Origin: Variovorax paradoxus
GTDB lineage: Bacteria; Pseudomonadota; Gammaproteobacteria; Burkholderiales; Burkholderiaceae_C
Reading direction: 5' to 3'
DNA: 64,000 nucleotides
NCBI RefSeq assembly: GCF_024734665.1
Contig: NZ_CP102931.1
Location: 6,707,501 to 6,771,500 of the forward strand
Below the pieces are notes generated by a model. The model searched no databases, was not told the DNA's origin, and saw only the letters and a program-made list of their open reading frames with translations. The translations under genes and the position numbers were made by a program. Position 1 is the stretch's first letter. Each line of letters begins with the position of its first letter. This document shows positions 24,149-32,800 of this stretch, in pieces.

Positions 24149-25272
24149 GATGCGGAAACCTTGAGCCATGGAAGTTGCGCCGTGGTGTAGCGGAAGGTCT
24201 GGAACACGCTGTTCTGCCGGCCGGGCACGTACTTGCGCGCGGCCTCGTCCGGGTATTCGGCGAACCAGGGAATCACGTACTCCCACACCACCTCGCCGGC
24301 AGGCGTGACCTCGAACAGGCGCCCCGTGGCCGACTCGGTGACGTGCGTGTTGCCGTTGGGCAGGCGCTGCGCGCTGCCCATGTAGGCGGTGTAGAACGCG
24401 TTGACCAGCTCGTCCGCGTACTGCCACACGACCTCGTTGGAGGCCGGGTCGATTTCGAGAACGCGCGAGAACGCCACATGCTTGCCGGTGCGGAAGTTGC
24501 CGTTGTCGAAAGCAAGAATGTGGCCGTTGGCCAGCGCGACGGGCGCGTGCTGGTGCGACAGCACCGATGGTGGAATATGCAGCTTCACGCCGCCCGTGGC
24601 CTTGTCGACGCCAACGATGCCGGAGGTTGTGCGCAGGCTCATCAGCACCAGCCCCTCGCGCGTTACGTCGAGGCCATTCACCAGCGGCCAGTGGGTGCGG
24701 CCGAAGCCGGGGTGGATGGGGAAGTCTTCCGGCGCCAGGTGCTCCCAGGCCTTCCATTCCCACACCAGCTTGCCGTCACGGTCGACCTCGCGGATCACGT
24801 CGCCGTACATCGCTTCGTCGGGGCCGTGGGCGGTGCCACCCTGCACGCGTTCGGCGAAGCCGGCCGGCACCGGCGCGCAGCCGGCGTACAGCAGGTGGCC
24901 GTTGTCGAGCCAGCGGGCGTCGTGGTGGTGGGTCGGGTCTTCGAAGCGCCAGACGATCTCGCCCTCTGGCGTGGCCTCGTAGAAATCGCCGCCGTGCCAC
25001 AGCGACCAGGCGCCGTAGATCTCGGGCGAGTTCGCGTGGTTGCCGTTGTAGCCGAGGTTGCCGTTCTTCAGGATCACCGCCGCGCGGCCTGGGCGCACCG
25101 GCATCTTCCACTGGTGCGCGACGCGGCCCTCGATGTCGATCAGGTAGACGTTGCCGTCATCGGTCTGCGGCGCGATCAGGGTGTAGCCGCCGGCGCTCAG
25201 CGCCGGGTCGTGGGCGATCAGGCCGGTGCCGCGGCGGCGCTGGGTGATCTGGTCGACGGTGGTGGTGGTCAC
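24145..25272 (-). CDS. Arylsulfotransferase (ASST)-like beta-propeller protein
   Basis: 375 aa from the GTG at 25272 (GAGG upstream); the open frame extends to 25374 but would run through the promoter. Repeats of the type DGNVYLIDIEGRVAHQW, EGEIVWRFEDP and SNEVVWQY mark a propeller. His-rich blocks THHHDARWLDNGH and LSHQHAPVALANGH fit the Arylsulfotran family, which moves sulfate between phenols via a His. No signal peptide is seen, unlike the periplasmic AssT enzymes. First gene of an operon with a TauABC-type importer, with divergent LysR. Confidence 0.82.
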   Translation of the reverse strand: MTTTTVDQITQRRRGTGLIAHDPALSAGGYTLIAPQTDDGNVYLIDIEGRVAHQWKMPVRPGRAAVILKNGNLGYNGNHANSPEIYGAWSLWHGGDFYEATPEGEIVWRFEDPTHHHDARWLDNGHLLYAGCAPVPAGFAERVQGGTAHGPDEAMYGDVIREVDRDGKLVWEWKAWEHLAPEDFPIHPGFGRTHWPLVNGLDVTREGLVLMSLRTTSGIVGVDKATGGVKLHIPPSVLSHQHAPVALANGHILAFDNGNFRTGKHVAFSRVLEIDPASNEVVWQYADELVNAFYTAYMGSAQRLPNGNTHVTESATGRLFEVTPAGEVVWEYVIPWFAEYPDEAARKYVPGRQNSVFQTFRYTTAQLPWLKVSAS

Positions 25273-25355
25273 GGAACGAACCTCGGGAGATTGAAGAATG
25301 GCGCGAATGTAGGCCGCATCACCCGTCAGGAAAATCTGTTTGTTTCGTACGGTGC

Positions 25356-25372
25356 GTATAGAAAATCCATAC
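25356..25372. promoter_or_regulatory. Candidate LysR site, GTAT-N9-ATAC
   Basis: GTATAGAAAATCCATAC sits in the AT-rich part of the divergent gap, 14 bases from the LysR start and about 85 bases from the arylsulfotransferase-like start. The dyad contains the T-N11-A pattern typical of LysR sites and is well placed for autorepression. Confidence 0.45.
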
Positions 25373-25385
25373 ACTCCCCGCCACC

Positions 25386-26339
25386 ATGCGCGCCATCTCC
25401 CAGACCTTCCGCTGTTTCGACGAAGTGGCCCGCCGCGGCTCGGTGCGCAAGGCCGCCGAGGCGCTGCATCTCACGGCTGCAGCCGTGCACCAGCAGGTGC
25501 TCAACCTCGAGGAACAGGTCGGCACGCCGCTGTTCGACCGGCTGCCGCGCGGCATGCAGCTGACCACGGCGGGCGAGATCATGGTGGCCGCCGTGCGGCG
25601 CGGGCAGCGCGACTTCGACAACGCGATGGCGCAGGTGGAAGACCTGCGCTCGCTGCGGCGCGGGCACATCAACCTGGCGGTGTCGCATTCGTCGGCCGAG
25701 CAGCTAGTGCCCGAGGTCATCGAGGCGGCCATGAAGAACTACCCGGGCGTGACCTACAGCGTGCGCTCGGGCAGCGGCGAGAACATCCTGAAGTGGGTGG
25801 CGAATGGCGAATCGGACATCGGCTTCTGCCTGCGCCGCAAGCCGCCGCCCGGCGTGGAGGAAATCCGCGCGTTTCCGCAGCACCTGGGCCTGGTCACGCC
25901 GCCCGGCCATCCGCTGGCGGCGCTTGGCAAGCTGCCGCGGCTGCGCGACTGCCTGGACCACCCGCTGATCCTCATGACGCCCGACACCGAGCTGCGCGCC
26001 ATGGTCGACCAGATCGACCACCGCGAGCACCGAAAGGTGCGCCCACTGGTGGAAACCAGCTCGGTCGCGATGGTGCGGCGGCTGGTGGCCGGCGGCACGG
26101 GCATCGGCTTTCTCATTCCCGAGAACGTGGCCGAAGACGTGGAACGCGGCACGCTGGTGTGGACCGGCCTGGCCGACGCGGGGGCGCGCTCGTTCAGCTG
26201 CCTCTACCAGCGCGCGGGTCAGACCACGGCGGTGGCCATGGGCATGTTCCTGCAGTTCCTGGAGGCTGCGCTGCTGGCCATCGAAAAGCGCTTCGAGCAG
26301 CGCGCGCCGCTGCCTTCGCTGACCGCGTTCGCACAATAA
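25386..26339 (+). CDS. LysR-family regulator of the arylsulfotransferase/ABC operon (inferred)
   Basis: 317 aa. HTH in GSVRKAAEALHLTAAAVHQQ (residues 18-37), effector domain after residue 90. It is divergent from the arylsulfotransferase-like operon with a dyad near its own start, the standard arrangement for a LysR activator of the neighbouring genes. The inducer is unknown. Confidence 0.9.
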   Translation: MRAISQTFRCFDEVARRGSVRKAAEALHLTAAAVHQQVLNLEEQVGTPLFDRLPRGMQLTTAGEIMVAAVRRGQRDFDNAMAQVEDLRSLRRGHINLAVSHSSAEQLVPEVIEAAMKNYPGVTYSVRSGSGENILKWVANGESDIGFCLRRKPPPGVEEIRAFPQHLGLVTPPGHPLAALGKLPRLRDCLDHPLILMTPDTELRAMVDQIDHREHRKVRPLVETSSVAMVRRLVAGGTGIGFLIPENVAEDVERGTLVWTGLADAGARSFSCLYQRAGQTTAVAMGMFLQFLEAALLAIEKRFEQRAPLPSLTAFAQ

Positions 26340-26405
26340 ACACGCCGGCACGATACGATCATCGGATGAATTCAGCGGCAATCCGCCGCGACTGACCGGC
26401 CCCGA

Positions 26406-27314
26406 ATGATCCAGCGCAAGACCCACCTCGACTCCCTCGCCATCGGCCTGCTCATTGCCTGCTGCGCCTTCTGGGGCCTGCAGCAGATCCTCATCAAGAC
26501 CACCGTGGCCGAGGTGCCGCCGATGTGGCAGGCCTCGATCCGCATGGTCGGCGCCACGGTGCTGCTGTGGCTGTGGTGTGTATCGCGAGGCGTGTCGCTG
26601 TTCGAGCGCGACGGCACGCTGTGGCCCGGTTTGCTGGCCGGCCTGCTGTTCTCGGGCGAGTTCGCCGGCATCTACCTGGGGCTGCAGCACACCAGCGCCT
26701 CGCGGCTCACGGTGTTTCTCTACACCGCGCCTTTCTGGGTGTCGCTGCTGCTGCCGCGCTGGGTGCCGGCCGAGCGGCTGCGGGGCTTCCAGTGGCTGGG
26801 GCTGTTCATTGCGTTCTCGGGCGTGGTGCTGGCCTTCAGCGAGGGCTTCGGCCACATGAGTTCGTCTCAACTCATCGGCGACGGAATGGCTCTCGCGGCC
26901 GGCATGCTCTGGGGCCTGACCACGCTCACGCTGCGCACCACGCGGCTGGCCACGGCCAGCGCGGAGAAGACGCTGTTCTATCAAGTGGCGGTCACGGCGG
27001 CGGTGTGCCCGGTGCTGTCGCTGGCGCTCGGCGAGCACTGGGGCTTTTCGTATTCCGCATGGGCCTGGACCTCCATCGGCCTGCAGACGGTGGTCGGCGC
27101 CTTCGCCAGCTACCTCGCGTGGATGTGGCTGCTGCGGCACTACCCGGCCACGCAGATGTCGTCCTTCACCTTTCTCACGCCGCTGTTCGCGCTGGTGTTC
27201 GGCGTGGTGCTGCTGAAGGAGCCGCTCACGGCGCAGCTGATCGTGGCGCTGGCCGGCGTGGCGCTTGGCATCGTGCTGGTGAACCGGCGGCCTGCGGTAC
27301 AACGCTCGGCATGA
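26406..27314 (+). CDS. EamA/DMT-family transporter
   Basis: 302 aa with about ten hydrophobic helices in two EamA repeats (ACCAFWGLQQILIKTTVAEV first, GMLWGLTTLTLRTTRLA opening the second). The family exports or imports small metabolites such as amino acids or purines. Its stop overlaps the glutaminase start as ATGA, which suggests work on glutamine, glutamate or a related compound; this is inference from coupling alone. Confidence 0.88.
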   Translation: MIQRKTHLDSLAIGLLIACCAFWGLQQILIKTTVAEVPPMWQASIRMVGATVLLWLWCVSRGVSLFERDGTLWPGLLAGLLFSGEFAGIYLGLQHTSASRLTVFLYTAPFWVSLLLPRWVPAERLRGFQWLGLFIAFSGVVLAFSEGFGHMSSSQLIGDGMALAAGMLWGLTTLTLRTTRLATASAEKTLFYQVAVTAAVCPVLSLALGEHWGFSYSAWAWTSIGLQTVVGAFASYLAWMWLLRHYPATQMSSFTFLTPLFALVFGVVLLKEPLTAQLIVALAGVALGIVLVNRRPAVQRSA

Positions 27315-28255
27315 GCAAGACCACAACGAACTTCCAGCCCGTTCTCGACGAGATCGTCGCCACGCTGCGTCCGCAGCTCGGCCAGGGCGGCACCGTCGCG
27401 AGCTACATCCCGGCGCTCGCCCGCGTGGACGCGCGGCAGTTCGGCATCGCGCTGCGTACCTGCCAGGGCGAAGAAGCCGGCGCGGGCGACTTCGAAACGC
27501 CCTTCTCCATTCAAAGCGTGTCGAAGCTCTTCACGCTCACGCTCGCCATGCAGCGCATGGGCGACGCGCTGTGGGAGCGCATCGGGCGCGAGCCATCGGG
27601 CAATCCGTTCAACTCGCTGGTGCAGCTGGAGAACGAACAGGGCAAGCCGCGCAACCCGTTCATCAATGCCGGCGCCATCGCGGTGGCCGACCGGCTGGTG
27701 AGCCAGGCGAAGGCCACCGGCGGCAGCGCCAAGGCCGACATCCTTGCGCTCATGGGCAGCCTGTGCGGCGAGCCCATCGGCTTCGACGACGAAGTGGCGC
27801 AGTCGGAGGCCGACACGGGTTTTCGCAACGTCGCGCTGGCCAACTTCATGAAGAGCTTCGGCAAGATCGACAACGACGTCGCGACTGTGCTCGACACCTA
27901 CTTCCACCAGTGCTCGCTGCGCATGAGCTGCCGGCAACTGGCACGCGCCGCCGCTTTCCTGTGCCGCGACGGGGCGCATCCGATCGACGGCGAGCCCGAG
28001 ATCACGGGCGAGCGGCAGACGCGCCGCATCAACGCGCTGATGCTCACCTGCGGCACCTACGACGCGGCGGGCGACGTGGCCTTTTCCATCGGCCTGCCCT
28101 GCAAGAGCGGCGTGGGCGGCGGCATCGTGGCGGTGGTGCCCGACCGGCTCACGCTGTGCGTGTGGTCGCCCGCGCTCGATGCCACCGGCAATTCGCTGCT
28201 GGGCATGAAGGCGCTGGAGCTGTTCGTGGCGCGCACGGGGCTGTCGGTCTTCTGA
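27311..28255 (+). CDS. glsA: Glutaminase
   Basis: 314 aa, the normal length for bacterial GlsA. The serine-dependent catalytic motif SVSK is at residues 69-72 (PFSIQSVSKLFTL). Other family blocks are GNPFNSLVQLE, RNPFINAGAIAV, SCRQLARAAAFLC and SGVGGGIVAVVP. It hydrolyses L-glutamine to glutamate and ammonia in the cytoplasm. Translationally coupled to the DMT transporter gene. It ends four bases from the convergent epimerase gene. Confidence 0.95.
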   Translation: MSKTTTNFQPVLDEIVATLRPQLGQGGTVASYIPALARVDARQFGIALRTCQGEEAGAGDFETPFSIQSVSKLFTLTLAMQRMGDALWERIGREPSGNPFNSLVQLENEQGKPRNPFINAGAIAVADRLVSQAKATGGSAKADILALMGSLCGEPIGFDDEVAQSEADTGFRNVALANFMKSFGKIDNDVATVLDTYFHQCSLRMSCRQLARAAAFLCRDGAHPIDGEPEITGERQTRRINALMLTCGTYDAAGDVAFSIGLPCKSGVGGGIVAVVPDRLTLCVWSPALDATGNSLLGMKALELFVARTGLSVF

Positions 28256-28259
28256 TCGA

Positions 28260-29246
28260 TCAGGCTGCCACGGCCACCGGCGCCGTGGCCAGGCTGCCCA
28301 TGCCTTCCAGCGCGGCCTCCACTGCCTCATCGAGCGGCGTGTGCGGCTCGCGGCCGAGAAAAGCCACCAGCTTCGTGTTGTCCATGCCCACGGGCGTTTG
28401 CCACAGGTAGTGCATCTCGCGCATTTCGCGGAAGGTGGTGACGAAGGGCGAGGCCAGCGTCAGCAGCCACCACGGGAAGGCCGACACACTCACCTTGGCG
28501 CCGGTGCGACGGGACACCACCTTGCGGATGGCGTCGCTCATGCGCGTGCCGTCGGCGTCCCAATGGCCGGCCATGTGGAAGCGGGCAAAGGCTTCGAGCC
28601 GGTCGCGCCGCGCCAGCAGCTCGACCATGGTGCGGGCCACGTCCGGCAGGTACGACCACTGGTGGCCGATGCCGGCGCGGCCGGGATAGCTCACGCCCTT
28701 GACGGGCTGGCCCGCCTTCACCAGGCCCTGCGAGAACCAGTTGTTGCCGGCCTTCGGTCCGAAGAAATCGCCGGCGCGCACGATCAGCACGCGGGCACCC
28801 TGGCGGCTGGCGTCTTCGAGGCGCCTTTCCATCTCGACGCGGATCGCGCCCTTGCGCGTGGCCGGATGCTGCGGCGAGTCTTCGGCCAGCAGCGGGAAGG
28901 CATCGGGGCCGAAGTTGTAGACCGTGCCGGGCAGCACGATGGTCGCGCCTTCGGCCTTCGCGGCGGCAATGGTGTTGTCGAGCATCGGCAGCACCAGCTC
29001 CGACCAGCGGCGGTAGCCCGGCGGGTTGACCGCATGCACGATGACCGAGCAGCCCTTCGCGGCCCGCAGCACGGCCTGCGCGTCCATCGCGTCGCCGGCC
29101 AGCCAGGTTATGCCGTCCCTGCGCCCTTCGACTGCGCCGCGCTTCAGTGCGCGCACCTCCCAGCCCGCGTCGCGCAGCTGGTGGGCCACCTCGCCGCCGA
29201 TGCCACCCGTTGCGCCAAGAACCAGAACCGTGTCGTTGCGTGCCAT
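28260..29246 (-). CDS. NAD-dependent epimerase/dehydratase-family protein
   Basis: 328 aa. The Rossmann motif is at the N-terminus (LGATGGIGGEVA), with the extended-SDR fold after it. A YxxxK-like catalytic pair is not obvious, so an atypical SDR (oxidoreductase or NmrA-like) is possible. It is divergent from a LysR gene across 95 bases and is the likely target. Substrate unknown. Confidence 0.82.
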   Translation of the reverse strand: MARNDTVLVLGATGGIGGEVAHQLRDAGWEVRALKRGAVEGRRDGITWLAGDAMDAQAVLRAAKGCSVIVHAVNPPGYRRWSELVLPMLDNTIAAAKAEGATIVLPGTVYNFGPDAFPLLAEDSPQHPATRKGAIRVEMERRLEDASRQGARVLIVRAGDFFGPKAGNNWFSQGLVKAGQPVKGVSYPGRAGIGHQWSYLPDVARTMVELLARRDRLEAFARFHMAGHWDADGTRMSDAIRKVVSRRTGAKVSVSAFPWWLLTLASPFVTTFREMREMHYLWQTPVGMDNTKLVAFLGREPHTPLDEAVEAALEGMGSLATAPVAVAA

Positions 29247-29328
29247 GAAATGCTCCAGAACAGTTGTCGATGGAGGAATTCTGGGTTCGGCGGGGTTCAA
29301 TTGGAATTGCCGAACATGAGCTATCAGC

Positions 29329-29344
29329 CATACATTTATGTATG
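29329..29344. promoter_or_regulatory. Palindrome over the LysR start codon (CATACAT-TT-ATGTATG)
   Basis: A 7-2-7 perfect palindrome whose last three bases are the ATG of the LysR gene. A bound regulator would block both promoter clearance and ribosome access, which suits negative autoregulation. A CAATTG block at 29298-29303 in the same gap may be a second site. Confidence 0.5.
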
Positions 29345-30280
29345 ACTTCGAACATCGGCTGGGAGCTGTACCGCTCCTTCCTCGGCGTGCTGCGCGAGGG
29401 CTCCCTCTCGGGCGCGGCTCGCGCGCTCGGCATCACCCAGCCCACTGCCGGGCGCCACGTGGCGGCGCTCGAAGAGGCGCTGGGCGTGGTGCTCTTCACA
29501 CGCTCGCAGACGGGGCTGCTGCCCACCGAGGTGGCGCTGTCGCTGCGCGCGCACGCCGAGGCCATGGAAAGCACCGCCGCCTCGCTGGAGCGGGCCGCCA
29601 GCAGCCAGGGCGAAGGCGTGCGCGGCGTGGTGCGGGTGTCTGCCAGCGACGTGGTCAGCGTCGAAGTGCTGCCGCCCATCGTGGCGCGGCTGCGCGAGGC
29701 GCATCCGGCGCTGAAGGTCGAGCTGGTGTCGACCAACCGCGTGCAGGACCTGCTTCAGCGCGAGGCCGACATCGCCGTGCGCATGGTGCGGCCCAGGCAA
29801 GAGCAGCTGGTGGCGCGCCGCATCGGCAACATCGAGCTGGGTTTCCATGCGCACGAAAACTACCTCGCCCGCCACGGCACACCGCGCAAGCTGGATGAGT
29901 TGGCCGCGCATGCGTTGATCGGCTACGACCAGCCCACGGCCTTCGTGCGCAACGCGGGCAAGTCGCTCAAGGGCTTCACGCGCGACACCTTTTCGCTGCG
30001 CACCGACAGCGACCTCGCGCAGCTGGCGCTGATCCGCGCCGGCGCGGGCATCGGCATCTGCCAGGTGGCGCTGGCCAAGCGCAACGCTGCGCTGGTGCGG
30101 CTGATGCCGCGCACCTTCTCGCTAAAGCTCGACACCTGGGTCACGATGCACGAAGACCTGCGCAACAGCCCGCGCTGCCGCGCCGCCTTCGACGCGCTGG
30201 TCGAAGGCCTCTCGCTCTACATCGGCGGCCCTGCGGCAGAGGCGAAAATGTCCCTCGCCAGACCAACGACACCCGAATGA
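29342..30280 (+). CDS. LysR-family transcriptional regulator
   Basis: 312 aa from the ATG before TSNIGWELYR; the open frame extends upstream but through the operator region. HTH in GSLSGAARALGITQPTAGRH. The effector domain is typical, with GAGIGICQVALAKRN near the end. It is divergent from the epimerase-like gene, its probable target. Its stop overlaps the next start as ATGA. Confidence 0.9.
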   Translation: MTSNIGWELYRSFLGVLREGSLSGAARALGITQPTAGRHVAALEEALGVVLFTRSQTGLLPTEVALSLRAHAEAMESTAASLERAASSQGEGVRGVVRVSASDVVSVEVLPPIVARLREAHPALKVELVSTNRVQDLLQREADIAVRMVRPRQEQLVARRIGNIELGFHAHENYLARHGTPRKLDELAAHALIGYDQPTAFVRNAGKSLKGFTRDTFSLRTDSDLAQLALIRAGAGIGICQVALAKRNAALVRLMPRTFSLKLDTWVTMHEDLRNSPRCRAAFDALVEGLSLYIGGPAAEAKMSLARPTTPE

Positions 30281-30768
30281 CCGACCCGACAGACTCCGAC
30301 ACCCTCCCCCTGCAGGAAGACCGCCTCTGGCGCGACGACCGCTGGACCGCCCGCATCATCAAGAACGAGGAAGACGACGGCTGGGCCGTCGAGATGACCC
30401 GCCACGGTGACCCCGAGCCGGCATTGGTCGGCCCCTGGACCATGGGCCGCGACAAGAAGAACCCGAAGCCGCTCGACGGCCCCGCCTTTTCCACGCTGGT
30501 GAAGACCGCCGCCGAAGTCATCCGCCGCCACGAGCAGCAGCTGCACGCCACGCTCAACAAGAGCGTGACCGTCACCGCGCGCAACGACCAGCGCATTCGC
30601 GTGGCCCTGAGCATCGTGCCCGACGAGGACAACCCCTCGGCCACGCTCACCGCCTATGACGACGCCGACGACTCCGAGCTCGCCAGCGTCAACGTGTCGC
30701 CCGCCTTCAGGCTCACCGCCTCCAGCGCCACCGCCTGGATCGAATCCGGCTACGCACGCCCCCGCTGA
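30277..30768 (+). CDS. Uncharacterised 163-aa protein
   Basis: No known domain recognised. The protein is soluble and acidic, with runs of Asp (MTDPTDSDTLPLQEDRLWRDD; DAYDDADDSE-like region near residue 130) and no signal peptide or membrane helix. Coding character is supported by the ATGA overlap with the LysR gene and strong codon bias. The N-terminal half has a W-rich pattern (DRLWRDDRWTARIIK, DDGWAVEM, GPWTMGRD). Function unknown. Confidence 0.7.
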   Translation: MTDPTDSDTLPLQEDRLWRDDRWTARIIKNEEDDGWAVEMTRHGDPEPALVGPWTMGRDKKNPKPLDGPAFSTLVKTAAEVIRRHEQQLHATLNKSVTVTARNDQRIRVALSIVPDEDNPSATLTAYDDADDSELASVNVSPAFRLTASSATAWIESGYARPR

Positions 30769-30832
30769 ACGGAGCACCCACCGCAATCAGCGAAATGACG
30801 TATGTGCAGCCCGCGCTGAGTTGAGAACAATC

Positions 30833-30852
30833 GGCTTCGACGACACGAACCC
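30833..30852 (+). promoter_or_regulatory. Leader hairpin upstream of amiE terminator
   Basis: GGCTTCG-ACGACA-CGAACCC gives a seven-base stem with one mismatch and a six-base loop, 19 bases before the terminator stem. Hexaloop hairpins before a terminator are the form of ANTAR/AmiR antitermination leaders. The loop has A at position 1 but not G at position 4, so the match is partial. Confidence 0.35.
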
Positions 30853-30871
30853 GTTGCACCGCAGACAGACA

Positions 30872-30908
30872 GGCCCGAACCGGTTGAACCCCGGTTCGGG
30901 CCTTTTTT
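30872..30908 (+). terminator. Strong intrinsic terminator in the leader of amiE
   Basis: GGCCCGAACCGG at 30872-30883 pairs perfectly with CCGGTTCGGGCC at 30891-30902 across a 7-base loop, followed by TTTTTTG. It is 104 bases after the preceding gene and only 39 bases before the amiE start, leaving little room for a promoter between. It may end the LysR/163-aa transcript, act as an amiE leader attenuator, or both. Confidence 0.85.
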
Positions 30909-30947
30909 GTTTGTTTTCTTTCTCAATCATCCTTCAGGAGCAGCGTC

Positions 30948-31985
30948 ATGAGACATGGTGATATTTCGAGCAGCAACGATTGCGTAGGCGTCGCGGTCGT
31001 CAACTACAAGATGCCCCGCCTGCACACCAAGGCCGAGGTGCTGGACAACGCCCGCAAGATCGGCGAGATGCTGGTCGGCATGAAGAAAGGCCTGCCGGGC
31101 ATGGACCTGGTGATCTTCCCGGAGTATTCGACGCACGGGATCATGTACGACGCCAAGGAGATGTACGACACAGCCGCCACCGTGCCGGGCGAGGAAACCG
31201 CGATCTTTGCCGACGCCTGCCGCCGCGCCAACGTGTGGGGCGTGTTCTCGCTGACCGGCGAGCGCCACGAGGAGCATCCGAACAAGGCGCCCTACAACAC
31301 GCTGATCCTCATGAACAACCAGGGCGAGATCGTCCAGAAGTACCGCAAGATCATGCCGTGGGTGCCCGTCGAGGGCTGGTATCCGGGCGACTGCACCTAC
31401 GTCAGCGATGGCCCCAAGGGCATGAAGATCAGCCTGATCATCTGCGACGACGGCAACTACCCCGAGATCTGGCGCGACTGCGCGATGCGCGGCGCCGAGC
31501 TCATCGTGCGCTGCCAGGGCTACATGTACCCGGCCAAGGAACAGCAGATCATGGTGTCGAAGGCCATGGCCTTCATGAACAACACCTACGTGGCGGTGGC
31601 CAACGCGGCGGGCTTCGACGGCGTGTACTCGTACTTCGGCCATTCGGCGCTGATCGGCTTCGACGGCCGCACGCTCGGCGAATGCGGCGAGGAAGAGATG
31701 GGCATCAACTACGCCGAACTCTCGATGGGCCTGATCCGCGACGCGCGCAAGAACGGCCAGTCGCAGAACCACCTTTTCAAGCTGGTGCACCGCGGCTACA
31801 CCGGCACCATCAACTCCGGCGACGGCGACAAGGGCGTGGCGGCCTGCCCGTACAACTTCTACACGAGGTGGATCAACGACCCCGAGGGCACGCGCGAGAT
31901 GGTGGAGTCGTTCACGCGCAGCACGGTGGGCACGCCGGAGTGCCCCATCGAGGGCATTCCGAACGAGCCGGCCCAGCACCGATGA
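30948..31985 (+). CDS. amiE: Aliphatic amidase
   Basis: 345 aa, the length of Pseudomonas AmiE. The nitrilase-superfamily triad falls at the same numbers as in that enzyme: Glu59 (FPEYST), Lys134 (KYRKIMPW) and Cys166 ([10 protein letters not shown]). It hydrolyses short aliphatic amides such as acetamide and propionamide to the acid and ammonia. AGGAG lies 7 bases before the ATG. It leads an operon with a MoxR-type ATPase and a VWA protein, its stop overlapping the ATPase start (ATGA). A terminator hairpin sits in the leader, recalling the antitermination control of the Pseudomonas ami operon. Confidence 0.94.
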   Translation: MRHGDISSSNDCVGVAVVNYKMPRLHTKAEVLDNARKIGEMLVGMKKGLPGMDLVIFPEYSTHGIMYDAKEMYDTAATVPGEETAIFADACRRANVWGVFSLTGERHEEHPNKAPYNTLILMNNQGEIVQKYRKIMPWVPVEGWYPGDCTYVSDGPKGMKISLIICDDGNYPEIWRDCAMRGAELIVRCQGYMYPAKEQQIMVSKAMAFMNNTYVAVANAAGFDGVYSYFGHSALIGFDGRTLGECGEEEMGINYAELSMGLIRDARKNGQSQNHLFKLVHRGYTGTINSGDGDKGVAACPYNFYTRWINDPEGTREMVESFTRSTVGTPECPIEGIPNEPAQHR

Positions 31986-32800
31986 ACGCGGCGGTTCCCG
32001 ATCCGCTGGCCGCCTACCGCATCGAGACCGAGCCCTTCTACCGGCCCGCGGGCAACGAGGTGGCGCTGTACCGGCAGGCGTACCGCCACCGCATGCCGCT
32101 GATCCTGAAAGGCCCGACCGGCTGCGGCAAGACGCGCTTCGTGGAGCACATGGCCTGGGCGCTGGGCCGGCCGCTGGTCACGCTGGCCTGCAACGAAGAC
32201 ATGACGGCCTCCGACCTCGTCGGGCGCTACCTGCTCGACGCCAACGGCACGGCCTGGCACGACGGGCCGCTGACACTCGCCGTGCGGCACGGCGGCATCT
32301 GCTATCTCGACGAGGTGGTGGAAGCGCGGCAGGACACGACCGTGGTGATCCACCCGCTGACGGACGCGCGGCGCATCCTTCCGCTCGACAAGAAGGGCGA
32401 GTTGGTGCACGCGCACCCCGACTTCCAGCTGGTGGTGTCGTACAACCCCGGCTACCAGAGCAGCGCGAAGGACATGAAGCCTTCGACGCGCCAGCGCTTC
32501 GCGGCGCTGGAATTCGACTACCCAGACAGCACGCTCGAAGCGGAGATCGTGGCGCACGAGGCCGCCATCGAGCTCGACCTCGCAGCGAAGCTGGTGGCCA
32601 TCGCGCGCTGCTCGCGCGAGCTGAAGCACCGGGGGCTCGACGAAGGCGTGTCGACGCGCATGTTGATCTATGCGGGCGTGCTGATCCGCGACGGCGTGAC
32701 GCCGCGCGAGAGCTGCGAGATGACGATGACGCGCGCGTTGACAGACGACCCCGACATGGCGAGCGCGCTTCAGGGCTTTGTCGAAGCACAGTTCGGATGA
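31982..32800 (+). CDS. MoxR-type AAA+ ATPase of the CbbQ/NirQ/NorQ group
   Basis: 272 aa. Walker A GPTGCGKT (44-51), Walker B ICYLDEV (106-112) and the CbbQ-type C-terminal segment ([20 protein letters not shown]). Family members remodel a partner enzyme together with a VWA protein: Rubisco for CbbQ, nitric-oxide reductase for NorQ. No such partner is encoded here. The gene is coupled to amiE upstream and to the VWA gene downstream, both by 4-base ATGA overlaps, so the amidase, or a transport step for amides, is the candidate client. Confidence 0.9.
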   Translation: MNAAVPDPLAAYRIETEPFYRPAGNEVALYRQAYRHRMPLILKGPTGCGKTRFVEHMAWALGRPLVTLACNEDMTASDLVGRYLLDANGTAWHDGPLTLAVRHGGICYLDEVVEARQDTTVVIHPLTDARRILPLDKKGELVHAHPDFQLVVSYNPGYQSSAKDMKPSTRQRFAALEFDYPDSTLEAEIVAHEAAIELDLAAKLVAIARCSRELKHRGLDEGVSTRMLIYAGVLIRDGVTPRESCEMTMTRALTDDPDMASALQGFVEAQFG

